From Streptomyces griseus subsp. griseus (GTDB taxonomy: Bacteria > Actinomycetota > Actinomycetes > Streptomycetales > Streptomycetaceae), in NCBI RefSeq assembly GCF_003610995.1, contig NZ_CP032543.1:5208001-5272000 (forward strand): a DNA stretch of 64,000 nucleotides. Reading direction: 5' to 3'. The notes beneath the pieces were generated by a model. It did no database searches, was not told the origin of the DNA, and worked only from the letters and a program-made list of their open reading frames with translations. Position 1 is the stretch's first letter. Every line of letters begins with the position of its first letter. This document shows, in pieces, positions 1 to 8,277 of the stretch. Made by a program: the position numbers and the translations under genes.

Positions 1-14
1 CATGCCGTAACCAG

Positions 15-33
15 GTCATGACCCTGTCATGAC
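15..33. repeat. Twin 8-bp palindromes GTCATGAC
   Basis: Two identical copies of the palindrome GTCATGAC lie at 15-22 and 26-33, 3 bases apart, so their centres are 11 bp apart, about one helical turn. Nothing else recognisable lies between the window edge and the end of ligD at 95. The arrangement could be a tandem operator for a gene to the left of the window. That is inference from the sequence pattern only. Confidence 0.35.
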
Positions 34-94
34 GGGGCGGCCGAAACGGAACCCGCGAGTTGGCCGTGAATCAAGGGGGACCAGCCGGAAGGAA

Positions 95-994
95 TCAGGG
101 GGAAACCGTCGGAAGCGGTCGGGCCTGTTCCGGGTCGAGGAGGGGGCCGAGCAGGTCCCCGTACCGTTCCAGCCGCTCGGCCATGTTCTCCGCCCGGAAC
201 ACCAGGCCCTCCGGCGACCGGCACCCCTCGATCTCCTCCCAGGTGACGGGCGCGGAGACGGTGGGCCCGGTCCTGGCCCGCAGGGTGTAGGGCGTGGCGG
301 TGGTCTTTGACGCGGAGTTCTGGCTGAAGTCGACGAAGACCTTGCCCGGCCGCAGGGCGCGCTTCATCCGGTGCAGGGCCAGCTCCGGCAGGGCGCTCTC
401 CGCCTCCACGGCGAGCTGTCTCGCGTACGCCGACACCTCGGCGGACGGGGTCGGCTCCACCGGGACGAGTAGATGCAGCCCCTTGGAGCCGGACGTCTTC
501 CCGTACGCGGACAGTCCGTCGGCGGCCAGCCGCTCCCGCAGCCAGAGGGCCACCGAGCAGCAGTGCACGACGGTCGCGGGGGAGCCGGGGTCCAGGTCGA
601 AGACCATCCGGTCGGCCATCTCCGGGGTGTCGGCCCGCCACTGCGGGGTGTGGAGCTCCACCACCAGGTTGGCCGCCCACATCAGCGAGGGCAGGTCCTG
701 CACCACCACCTGGCGGGCGCCCGGCGCCTCGCTCCGCGGCACGGGGGTGGTGCGCACCCAGTCGGGCGTACCGGGCGGCGGATTCTTGGTGAAGAACAGC
801 TGGCCCCCGGGCCCGTCCGGATAGCGCAGGAAGGAGACCGGGCGGTCGCGCAGATGGGGCAGGATCGCGCCCGCCGCCGTGGCCGCGTAGTAGTGCAGCA
901 CCTCGCCCTTGGTGGTCCCGGTGGCCGGATACAGCACCTTGTCGAGGTTGCTGAGCGAGAGGCGCCGCCCCTCCACCTCGGTGATCGGCGTCAT
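95..994 (-). CDS. ligD: NHEJ polymerase/primase domain protein (LigD PolDom)
   Basis: 299-aa stand-alone polymerase domain of bacterial non-homologous end joining, a member of the archaeo-eukaryotic primase family that fills gaps at double-strand breaks and adds (ribo)nucleotides. The expected metal-binding aspartates are in VFDLDPG (D133, D135) and VFVDFSQN (D222), and the nucleotide-binding motif SGSKGLHL is at about 168-175. Length fits the single-domain actinobacterial form, with no ligase or nuclease domain attached, so a separate ATP-dependent ligase must act with it. The ATG at 992-994 has no obvious Shine-Dalgarno sequence just upstream, so the mRNA may be leaderless or the start uncertain. 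It is divergent from ku across a 59-bp gap, which supports the assignment. Confidence 0.93.
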   Translation of the reverse strand: MTPITEVEGRRLSLSNLDKVLYPATGTTKGEVLHYYAATAAGAILPHLRDRPVSFLRYPDGPGGQLFFTKNPPPGTPDWVRTTPVPRSEAPGARQVVVQDLPSLMWAANLVVELHTPQWRADTPEMADRMVFDLDPGSPATVVHCCSVALWLRERLAADGLSAYGKTSGSKGLHLLVPVEPTPSAEVSAYARQLAVEAESALPELALHRMKRALRPGKVFVDFSQNSASKTTATPYTLRARTGPTVSAPVTWEEIEGCRSPEGLVFRAENMAERLERYGDLLGPLLDPEQARPLPTVSP

Positions 995-1053
995 ACGATA
1001 AGAGTCACACGAAAACCCTCCTAAGTGTCCTTAAAGGTCAAAAGGGGTGAACG

Positions 1054-2175
1054 GTGAGGTCCATTTGGAACGGCGCGATCTCCTTCGGGCTGGTCAGCAT
1101 CCCGATCAAGCTCGTCAACGCCACCGAGAACCACTCGGTCCACTTCCGGCAGATCCACCTCGCCGACGGTGGCCGGATCCGGTACCGCAAGGTCTGTGAG
1201 CTGGACGAGGAGGAGGTGTCCGGCGGCGAGATCGGCAAGGCCTACGAGGACGCCGACGGCACGATGATCCCGATCACCGACGAGGATCTCGCCCAGCTCC
1301 CGCTGCCCACGGCCAAGACCATCGAGATCGTCGCCTTCGTGCCCGCCGACGAGATCGACCCGCTCCAGATGGACGCGGCGTACTACCTCTCCGCCAACGG
1401 GGTCCCGGCCGCCAAGCCGTACACCCTGCTGCGCGAGGCCCTCAAGCGGAGCAACAAGGTGGCCGTCGCCAAGTTCGCCCTGCGCGGCCGCGAACGGCTC
1501 GGGATGCTCCGGGTCGTCGACGACGTGATCGCGATGCACGGCCTGCTCTGGCCCGACGAGATCCGCGCCCCCGAGGGCGTCGCCCCCGACAGCGACGTCA
1601 CGGTCCGCGATGCCGAACTCGACCTGGCGGACGCCCTGATGGACACCCTCGGCGAGGTCGACATGGAGAGCCTCCACGACGACTATCGGGAGGCGGTGGA
1701 GGAGCTCATCGCGGCGAAGGCGTCCGGCGAGGCGGTGGAGCCCTCGGAGTCGAAGGAGGGCGGCGGGGGCAAGGTCATCGATCTGATCGCGGCCCTGGAG
1801 AGCAGTGTCCGCGCGGCGAAGAAGTCCCGAGGCGAGGGGGAGGCGGACGGGGAGTCCGCGGCCGAGGGGGACATGGCGGACGTCCACCCCATCAAGAAGA
1901 CGCCGCCTGGGAGGACGGCGAAGAAGACGGCACAACCGAAGTCCACGGCGCGGAAGTCCACACCCAGCTCCACAGGCGGGAAGAAGCCGACGGCCTCCTC
2001 GGCGAAGAAGTCCGCGGCTTCCCCGGCGAGCAGGACGAAGCGGAAGAAGACGGCGTCCGAGCCGGCTTCCGCCACCAAGGAGTCGTCGTCCTCGGCGAAG
2101 AAGCAGACGTCGTCCGGCTCCCGGAGCACCACGAAGAAGAAGACGGCCGCACCCCGCAAGCGCGCCTCGGCCTGA
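1054..2175 (+). CDS. ku: Ku protein, NHEJ DNA-end-binding factor
   Basis: 373 aa. Bacterial Ku is a homodimer that threads onto DNA double-strand ends and recruits LigD-type enzymes. The N-terminal about 250 residues are the Ku core: the start MRSIWNGAISFGLVSIPIKL is typical, and the RYRKVCELDEEEV bridge region follows. From about residue 250 the protein becomes a long low-complexity tail of Lys, Ala, Ser and Thr, a DNA-binding extension common in actinobacterial Ku proteins and unusually long here (about 120 residues). Start is GTG 1054, preceded by AAAGGGG at 1041-1047. It is divergently paired with the LigD polymerase domain gene, so the two probably share regulation. Confidence 0.95.
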   Translation: MRSIWNGAISFGLVSIPIKLVNATENHSVHFRQIHLADGGRIRYRKVCELDEEEVSGGEIGKAYEDADGTMIPITDEDLAQLPLPTAKTIEIVAFVPADEIDPLQMDAAYYLSANGVPAAKPYTLLREALKRSNKVAVAKFALRGRERLGMLRVVDDVIAMHGLLWPDEIRAPEGVAPDSDVTVRDAELDLADALMDTLGEVDMESLHDDYREAVEELIAAKASGEAVEPSESKEGGGGKVIDLIAALESSVRAAKKSRGEGEADGESAAEGDMADVHPIKKTPPGRTAKKTAQPKSTARKSTPSSTGGKKPTASSAKKSAASPASRTKRKKTASEPASATKESSSSAKKQTSSGSRSTTKKKTAAPRKRASA

Positions 2176-2239
2176 CCGGCCGCCTCCCGGTCCGCGTCCC
2201 GATCCCCGGCCCTGGCTGCCTCCTGTCGTACGGCACCCG

Positions 2240-2245
2240 TACGCT
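2240..2245 (+). promoter_or_regulatory. Leaderless-type -10 box before the kinase gene
   Basis: TACGCT at 2240-2245 is followed after 7 bases by the ATG at 2253. A TAnnnT box 6-8 bases before a start codon with no Shine-Dalgarno sequence is the usual layout of Streptomyces leaderless transcripts. No convincing -35 box is visible. Confidence 0.5.
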
Positions 2246-2252
2246 ACGGCGC

Positions 2253-4025
2253 ATGAGCGCAGAGGCCCCCTCGGGACGGGTGATCGACGGCCGCTTCACA
2301 CTGGTGGAGCGGCTCGGCAGCGGTGGCATGGGCATGGTGTGGCGGGCCCACGACGAAGCGCTCCACCGCGACGTCGCCCTCAAGGAGGTCCGGCCCCCGG
2401 ACCCGGCACTCGCGGAGTACGACCCGGAGGGCGCCCGCACCCTGCGCGCCCGGGTCCTGCGCGAGGCCCGCGCCCTGGCCCGCCTCGACCACCCCAACGT
2501 GGTCACCGTCCACCACATCGTCGACCCCGGCGAGGACGGCTACCCCTGGATCGTGATGGAGCTGGTGGCCGGCTCCTCCCTCCACGACCGGCTGGCCGAA
2601 GGGCCCATGGACCCCGCCGAGGCCGCCGGACTGGGGCGCGGCATCCTCTCCGCCCTGAACGCCGCCCACGCCTCCGGCATCCAGCACCGCGACGTGAAAC
2701 CGGCCAACGTGCTGCTGCGCACCGACGGCCGCCCGGTCCTCACGGACTTCGGCATCGCCGCGATCCGCGAGTCGACGAGCCTCACGATGACGGGAGCCCT
2801 CATCGGCTCGCCCGACTACATAGCCCCCGAGCGCATCCGGGGCACCGAGGGCGACCCGTCCTCGGACCTCTGGTCGCTCGGCATGATGCTGTACGTCGCC
2901 GTCGAGGGCCACCACCCGCTGCGCAAGGCCACCACGCTCGCCACCCTGGCCGCCGTGCTCGACGAGGAGGTGCCCCCGCCGGTACGGGCCGGGGCGCTCA
3001 CCCCCGTGCTGAAGGCGCTCCTGACCCGCGACATCCCGGCCCGCCCGGACGCGGAGACCCTGGACCGGATGCTGGCGGAGGCGGCGACGCGGCCGGCCAC
3101 CCCCGTACCGCCCACCCCCGACCCCAGAAGCGCCTACGGATCACCGCCGTCGTCCCCCGCGCGGACGCCCCACCCTCCGACGGGTTTCGGCCGCCCGCAG
3201 GCGTTCCCGACCCCGGTGGACGCACCGCGCAGCCCGTACCCGGACAACCCGTACGCAAGCCCGGCGGCCTCCCCGGCCACGGTCCCGACCACCTCACCCG
3301 CGGGCAACGGCGACGAGGAGCGCAGACACCGCCTCCAGCGCCGGACCGGGGTCATCGGCACGGTCTCGGCCATCGTCGCGGCGGCGGTGCTGGTCGGTGT
3401 CCTCTGGGTCATCGACCCGTCGTTCCTCCGAGGCGGCGGGGACGACGGAGCGAAGGGCGGCACCACCCCCGGCACCACGACGAGCGCCCCGCCGGACGGC
3501 AGCAGCACCGCGCCACCCACCCCGGGGGGCCAACCGGTCGTCGACGGCGACGAGCCCGGGGCGGAGGCCCCCACCGACCTGCTCACCCCGGACGGGGCGC
3601 GGCAGGCCATCGCCGCGCTGAAGCCGCTGATGGGCGGGACGAAGGTCACCGACTTCACCCTCTACGACAAGCACGCCTCGGCGCAGGCGCCGTTGAAGTC
3701 CAACTCCCGCCTCTACGACCGCTTCACCTATCGGGACGGCCAGGCGAAGAACAACGACATGGGCGGCACGCTCATGTCCGGGGACAAGCCGGTCGACCTG
3801 GATTCGGTGAACTGGGACGCCCTGCCCGCCCTGCTGCGGACGGCCAGGAAGACCCTCAACATCCCCGAGCCCGAAAGCAGTTACGTGATCGTGGACCCGT
3901 CGTCGCCCTTCCACGGCGACCGCCCGGTGCTGCGCGTCTACGTCTCCGACAAGTACGGCGGCGCCTTCCTCACCGCCGAACTGGACGGCAAGGTCATCGA
4001 GAAGAACCCGCGCGAGAAGGGCTGA
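2253..4025 (+). CDS. Membrane-anchored Hanks-type Ser/Thr protein kinase
   Basis: 590 aa. The kinase domain fills about residues 10-275: glycine loop GSGGMG (22-27), Lys44 in VALKEV, catalytic HRDVKPAN (H145, D147) and DFG (from D165). All catalytic residues are present, so it should be active. A Pro/Ser-rich linker follows, then one membrane segment at about 365-387, then about 200 extracellular residues. The outer part shows no PASTA repeats; it holds a Thr/Gly/Pro-rich stretch and a folded region from about 430 to the end of unknown function. The topology fits a receptor kinase with the catalytic domain in the cytoplasm. The start has no Shine-Dalgarno sequence and fits a leaderless mRNA. 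Confidence 0.93.
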   Translation: MSAEAPSGRVIDGRFTLVERLGSGGMGMVWRAHDEALHRDVALKEVRPPDPALAEYDPEGARTLRARVLREARALARLDHPNVVTVHHIVDPGEDGYPWIVMELVAGSSLHDRLAEGPMDPAEAAGLGRGILSALNAAHASGIQHRDVKPANVLLRTDGRPVLTDFGIAAIRESTSLTMTGALIGSPDYIAPERIRGTEGDPSSDLWSLGMMLYVAVEGHHPLRKATTLATLAAVLDEEVPPPVRAGALTPVLKALLTRDIPARPDAETLDRMLAEAATRPATPVPPTPDPRSAYGSPPSSPARTPHPPTGFGRPQAFPTPVDAPRSPYPDNPYASPAASPATVPTTSPAGNGDEERRHRLQRRTGVIGTVSAIVAAAVLVGVLWVIDPSFLRGGGDDGAKGGTTPGTTTSAPPDGSSTAPPTPGGQPVVDGDEPGAEAPTDLLTPDGARQAIAALKPLMGGTKVTDFTLYDKHASAQAPLKSNSRLYDRFTYRDGQAKNNDMGGTLMSGDKPVDLDSVNWDALPALLRTARKTLNIPEPESSYVIVDPSSPFHGDRPVLRVYVSDKYGGAFLTAELDGKVIEKNPREKG

Positions 4026-4463
4026 CGGGGGAGCGCGGGCCGCGCAACGCCAAGGTGGCCGCACACGGGTCGGCGCCCTTCACCTCCGCGATCCGCCCGT
4101 CGATCGCCGGCCTCACCTGCCGCGCGGACGCGGACCGGGGGAACGCATACAACAGCTCACCGAACTCCGCCGAGCCCCCGCCCAGCCGGGAGACCCCGCA
4201 GCCACCCCGTCCGGATCGGCGGGCAGCGCCGCGAACAGCAGCACCCCGGTGGCCACCCAGCACCCGACGGCCCGCCCCCACCGCCCCGACAGGGCGTAAC
4301 CGAGCCCGAGCCCGGTCGGATTGAGCAGCCCGGCCCCGACGGCCCGCAGCCCCGCACCGGGCGGCGGCCCGGCGGTCGGCGCATGGCAGGGCGGCACCCC
4401 CGCCCCGAACCCAGGGCTGCCCGCGCCCGGTACCGCCATCCTGTACCGGTCATCCGACTCCAC
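4026..4463 (-). pseudogene. Frameshifted remnant of a small membrane protein gene
   Basis: Reading the reverse strand from a GTG at 4463 gives a protein-like start (VESDDRYRMAVPGAG) and a hydrophobic segment (LLNPTGLGLGYALSGRWGRA then VLLFAALPADPDG). Near 4200-4230 that frame loses sense. The adjacent frame then becomes protein-like (AEFGELLYAFPRSASARQV, then IDGRIAEVKGADPCAAT) until it meets the kinase gene. Codon usage is coding-like in both pieces, as expected for one gene broken by a single indel. I think the intact form is a Streptomyces membrane protein often found near kinases, but I cannot name the family. A sequencing or assembly error is an alternative. Confidence 0.45.
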
Positions 4464-4682
4464 AACGGCCCCCACCGCCGAGTCGCCGGAGACCGGCCCG
4501 GGGTTGCCTCGGTTCACGCGTCGGCGCACGGGCATTCTGCTGGGGCCGCAATTGGATCACTCGAACGGGTGGCCCTTGTTTGGTTCTTGTGCGACTGTGA
4601 GGTGTGCCATGATCCCGTTGTCAGATGATCGACACCCGGATGGTGGCCAACTCGGCCCTGAGCGAAGGAAGTTGTCAGGCGC

Positions 4683-4715
4683 ATGTTCTACAAGCTCCTT
4701 CAGTGGATGTGGTGA
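4683..4715 (+). other. Ten-codon ORF MFYKLLQWMW in a 330-bp gap
   Basis: Between the remnant and the regulator gene, an ATG at 4683 opens a 10-residue ORF (MFYKLLQWMW) ending in TGA, with the purine-rich GAAGGAAG at 4664-4671 upstream. The peptide resembles the first residues of 1-acylglycerol-3-phosphate acyltransferases, so it may be the 5' stub of a lost gene, or a leader peptide. The rest of 4464-4792 shows no gene. Confidence 0.25.
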
Positions 4716-4792
4716 AGCCGCCCGGCCCGGCGGACCGCGTCGTCGGCGGTTGACCCGCACCACGGCCGAACGGACCGGCACCCGGGTAAGGC

Positions 4793-7700
4793 TCAGGAGC
4801 CGGTCCTTCTCGTTCCCCCCAGCAACAGACGCCGCAAGCTCTCCGCCTCCGCCTCGGAGCCCAGGCTCCGGTACAGCTCCATCGCCCTCCTGCCGTACCC
4901 CCGGGCCGGTCCGTCCCGCCCCAGGCCCAGCGCCGTGCGCGTGAGCCCCGCCAGCGCGCGGGCGGCGGCGGGCCGGGAGCCGGTGCGTTCGGCCAGGTCG
5001 AGTGCCTGGCCGTAGGCCTCGAACGCCACCTCCCGGCGGTCCGCCGCATCGTGGACGTCGGCCAGGCCGAGCAGGGCCCGGGTGCGTTCATAGGCGCTGT
5101 CGATGCTCCGGGCGACCTCCTCCGCCAGGGTGAAGTGGAGCAGCGCCTCACCGCCGTCACCGCTCTCGGCGTACGCCGACCCCATGCTGATCAGCGCGTT
5201 CGCCTCACCCAGCGCGTCGCCCCGGCCGCGGTGGCTCTCCAGCGCCCGCCGGAAGCCGGCCAGCGCCCGCGGCGTGTCGCCCATGGCCTGGTGCACCGCC
5301 CCGAGGTTCATATCCAGAATCGCCAGCTCCTGTGCTCCGCTGTGCAGTTGGGCCAGCACCCGCGACCGCTCGAAGTGGTCGTGGGCGTGCTCCATGCGCC
5401 CCTGGAGGCGATGGATCTCGCCGATGTTGTTGAGTGCGCGGATCTGCCCCAGCAGATCCCCCGTCCCCTCGTACATATGGAGGGTGAGGCGCGCCCGGCC
5501 GAGCGCCTCGTCGTACCGGCCCTCGTGGTGGAGGGCCGCCCCCTCCACGTTGAGGCACTCCGCCTCGCCGTGCAGATCGCCCAGGTGCCGGTAGAGGGCC
5601 AGGGCCCGCGCCACCATGCGCAGCGACGGGCCGGTGTGGCCGGCGGCCAGGTGGGCGCGGCTCGCCTGCAACGAGGCGTCGGCGCACCCGGCCGGATCGT
5701 CCAGGTCCTGGAAGAGGGTCAGCGCCTCGCCCGCACAGCTCAGCGCCTCCCCGTGCCCCGTCTGGGCCAGCGCTCCCGCCGCCTCCACCAGGGTCTGCGC
5801 CAGCAGCACCGGGTCGCCCCGTGAGCGCAGCGCCGCCACGGCCGCGCCGTACAGCTCGTTGGTGACCGCCCAACTGCCCCAGATCCGGAGCGAAGGGGCG
5901 AGGGCGTGCGGGAAGAGTGCCGCGTGGTCCGGGTCGTCCGCGGCCGCCGTGCGCGCGGCTGCCAGCAGGTTGGCCCGCTCGGCTTCCAGCCAGGCCGCCG
6001 CCTCCTGCTCATCCCCGAACTCGGGTGCGTAAGGGGAGAGTTGTCCGGGATCCAGGGATCTGCGGCGCGGATGGGTGAGGCGGTGGGCCCGGTGCGCGGA
6101 GGTGACGTAGTGCCCGAGGAGCCTGCCGACAGCCTCCGCGCGTGCGCTCCCCGGCTCCTCGGCGGTGCACATGCGCAGCGCGAACGCCCGTGTGAGGTCG
6201 TGGAGTTGGTAGCGGCCGAGCACCGGCTCCGCCAGCAGATGGCAGTCCAGCAGCTCCTCGATGCTGCGCCGCACGCCCTCCGCGCCGCCCGGGCCGGTCC
6301 CCGTGCCGGAGAGGGCGGCCGCGGCCACCGCCGTGACGTCGGGGCCCGGGTGCAGCGCGAGCAGGCGCAGCAGCCGGCGTGTCCCCGGAGCCAGCTCGGC
6401 GTAGGAGAACCGGAACGCCGAGACGAACACCTCCTCGTCGAGCTCGCCCAACGGGTCGCCCGACTGCGCCAGCCGCTCCAGGAGGTGGCGCAGGTCCCAG
6501 ATCTGCCGGTGCCGGAAGCGGCCCGCGAGCAGCGTCGTGGCCAGCGGATGGCGGCCGCAGGCGTCCACCAGCAGCGTCAGCGCCTCCGGATCACGGGAGG
6601 TGCGGGCGGTGCCCGCGATCCGGGTGAACAGGGCCGCCGCCTCCTGGGCGGGCAGTGCGTCCACGAGCAGGGAGGTGGCCCCGTCCAGCCCGGAGAGCCG
6701 GTTGCGGCTCGTCACGATGGCCAGGCACCCGGCCGAGCCGGGCAGCAGCGGGCGGACCTGGGCGGCGTCCCGTGCGTTGTCGAGGACCACCAGCACCCGG
6801 TGGCGCGCGGTCCACTCCCGCCACTTGGCGGCCCGCCCGTCGAGGGTCTCCGGCAACCGCCCGCCGGCTCCGGCCGCGTGCAGCAGGAGGGCCAGGGCCT
6901 CGGCCGGGTCGAAGGGCCGCCGCCCGCTGAACCCGTGCAGATCGACGTACAGCTGACCGCCCGGATACGCGTCGGCCAGCCGGTGCGCGGCATGCACCGC
7001 CAGCGCGGTCTTGCCGATGCCGGGCATCCCGTGGAGCACGGCGAGCGGCAGCGCGTACCCGTCACCGGCGAGCCCGTCGCGCAGCAGCCTCAGCTCCCGC
7101 GTACGGCCGGTGAAGTCCCTGCTGTCGCGGGGGAGGTTGTTGCGGCCGGAGCCGGTGGACGGGGGGTGCGCCGGGGGAGCGGGCGCCGGGGCGGGGGGCT
7201 TCGGCGCGTTACCGGGCGTGACGGTCACGGCGGAGGTCCGCGGCTGGGCCAGACCCCGGTCCTGTTCCAGGATCCGCTGGTGCAGCGCCCGCAGGTCGGG
7301 GCCCGGCTCCATGCCCAGCCCCTCGCGCAGCCGGGTGTGCGTCGTGCGGTAGAGCTCCAGCGCCTCGCTGTGCCTTCCGCTGCGGTGGAGCGCCAGCATC
7401 AGCGAGCCGACCACCCCTTCCGCCAGCGGGCTCTCCGCCGCCAGCTCCCGCAGCTCACCGATGAGATCGGCATGGCGCCCGAGCTCCAGCTCCAGCCGGA
7501 TGCGCTCCTCCCGCACATGGCGGTACTCCTCGACCAGGCGGGCCCGTACCGAGGCGGCCCACTCACCGGAGCTCTCCGTCAGCGGCTCACCCCGCCACAT
7601 GCTCTCGGCGGTCCGCAGCAGCCCGAGCGCCCAGTCCGTCCGGCCCTGCTCCGCCGACACGGCGGCCTCGGAACGGAACCGCTGGAAGCGGACCAGGTCG

Positions 7701-8002
7701 AGGTCGTTGAGGTCGTTCATCCGCAGCCGGTACAGCCGGGGCTGGAGGAGGTCCACCCGCACGAGGGGGCCCACGGCGTCGAACAGATACCTGCGCAGCT
7801 TGGAGACGTACGACTGGAGCGTGGCCGGCCCCTTGGGCGGCGGCTCGTCGCCCCAGACCCGCTCCATCAGCGTGTCCGCGGCGACCGGCTCTCCGCGCGC
7901 GTGTACCAGAACCGCGAGCACGCAGCGCTGTTTCACCGAACCGAGCATGTGCTGCTGGTCCCCGTGCCATAGTTCCAGGGGTCCCAGAGCAAGAAGGTCC
8001 AT
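4793..8002 (-). CDS. SARP-family regulator with NB-ARC and TPR domains (AfsR-like)
   Basis: 1069 aa from ATG 8002, preceded on its strand by a GGGGGG purine run 4 bases away; an in-frame extension upstream is possible but has no better ribosome site. Residues 1-95 are an OmpR-like winged helix (MDLLALGPLELWHG), and about 100-245 are the bacterial transcriptional activator domain, together the SARP signature. A Pro/Ala linker leads into an NB-ARC ATPase with Walker A GMPGIGKTA near residue 325 and a VLVVLDNARD Walker B. The C-terminal about 400 residues are TPR-like helical repeats. SARP proteins with this layout (AfsR type) activate secondary-metabolite or developmental genes. No biosynthetic cluster adjoins it, so its target is unknown; the divergent gene at 8278 is the nearest candidate. 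Confidence 0.9.
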   Translation of the reverse strand: MDLLALGPLELWHGDQQHMLGSVKQRCVLAVLVHARGEPVAADTLMERVWGDEPPPKGPATLQSYVSKLRRYLFDAVGPLVRVDLLQPRLYRLRMNDLNDLDLVRFQRFRSEAAVSAEQGRTDWALGLLRTAESMWRGEPLTESSGEWAASVRARLVEEYRHVREERIRLELELGRHADLIGELRELAAESPLAEGVVGSLMLALHRSGRHSEALELYRTTHTRLREGLGMEPGPDLRALHQRILEQDRGLAQPRTSAVTVTPGNAPKPPAPAPAPPAHPPSTGSGRNNLPRDSRDFTGRTRELRLLRDGLAGDGYALPLAVLHGMPGIGKTALAVHAAHRLADAYPGGQLYVDLHGFSGRRPFDPAEALALLLHAAGAGGRLPETLDGRAAKWREWTARHRVLVVLDNARDAAQVRPLLPGSAGCLAIVTSRNRLSGLDGATSLLVDALPAQEAAALFTRIAGTARTSRDPEALTLLVDACGRHPLATTLLAGRFRHRQIWDLRHLLERLAQSGDPLGELDEEVFVSAFRFSYAELAPGTRRLLRLLALHPGPDVTAVAAAALSGTGTGPGGAEGVRRSIEELLDCHLLAEPVLGRYQLHDLTRAFALRMCTAEEPGSARAEAVGRLLGHYVTSAHRAHRLTHPRRRSLDPGQLSPYAPEFGDEQEAAAWLEAERANLLAAARTAAADDPDHAALFPHALAPSLRIWGSWAVTNELYGAAVAALRSRGDPVLLAQTLVEAAGALAQTGHGEALSCAGEALTLFQDLDDPAGCADASLQASRAHLAAGHTGPSLRMVARALALYRHLGDLHGEAECLNVEGAALHHEGRYDEALGRARLTLHMYEGTGDLLGQIRALNNIGEIHRLQGRMEHAHDHFERSRVLAQLHSGAQELAILDMNLGAVHQAMGDTPRALAGFRRALESHRGRGDALGEANALISMGSAYAESGDGGEALLHFTLAEEVARSIDSAYERTRALLGLADVHDAADRREVAFEAYGQALDLAERTGSRPAAARALAGLTRTALGLGRDGPARGYGRRAMELYRSLGSEAEAESLRRLLLGGTRRTGS

Positions 8003-8048
8003 ATCGCCCCCCGATGGGTGCGCCACTTCCTGCCGCCCGCGGCAGCGT

Positions 8049-8080
8049 CCGCACGTGCGTGCGGAACAGTCCACTGTTCC
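8049..8080. promoter_or_regulatory. Perfect palindromes in the divergent promoter region
   Basis: The 275-bp gap between the SARP gene and the divergent gene at 8278 contains GGAACAGT-cc-ACTGTTCC at 8063-8080, a perfect 18-bp inverted repeat. It overlaps a second inverted repeat, CCGCAC-gtgc-GTGCGG, at 8049-8064. Two abutting palindromes between divergent genes suggest an operator controlling one or both. SARPs usually bind direct repeats, so the palindrome may serve another dimeric regulator. This is inference. Confidence 0.45.
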
Positions 8081-8277
8081 CTGAGCCATCCACCCGGACC
8101 AGAGCGCACGGGGGCGTGAGCGGGGCGCATGGAGCGGCGCGTTTCCCGCCGCAGTCGGAACGCAGGATTCCTGCAAGCCGCCCGTCCACGTCGGTGGGCA
8201 GATGCGCCCCGGGCCGCGATGAGCCGCGGCCCCCGCGGGCCTGCCAGTCCGCGGCGAGGGAAACGGGGACTGATCCG

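Noticed and set aside
1890..2160. Lys/Ala/Ser-rich end of ku as a separate gene or fusion
   Set aside because: Basic low-complexity tails are common in actinobacterial Ku and the frame is continuous.
1805..4324. 839-codon + frame across ku and the kinase
   Set aside because: A shadow frame rich in Arg/Pro that overlaps two certain genes in another frame.
5906..7972. 688-codon + frame opposite the SARP gene
   Set aside because: Shadow of the reverse-strand regulator; composition is Arg/Gly/Pro-rich without motifs.
8014..8277. N-terminal extension of the GT-B-like protein
   Set aside because: The extension crosses the palindromic promoter region and its residues lack protein character. ATG 8278 fits better.
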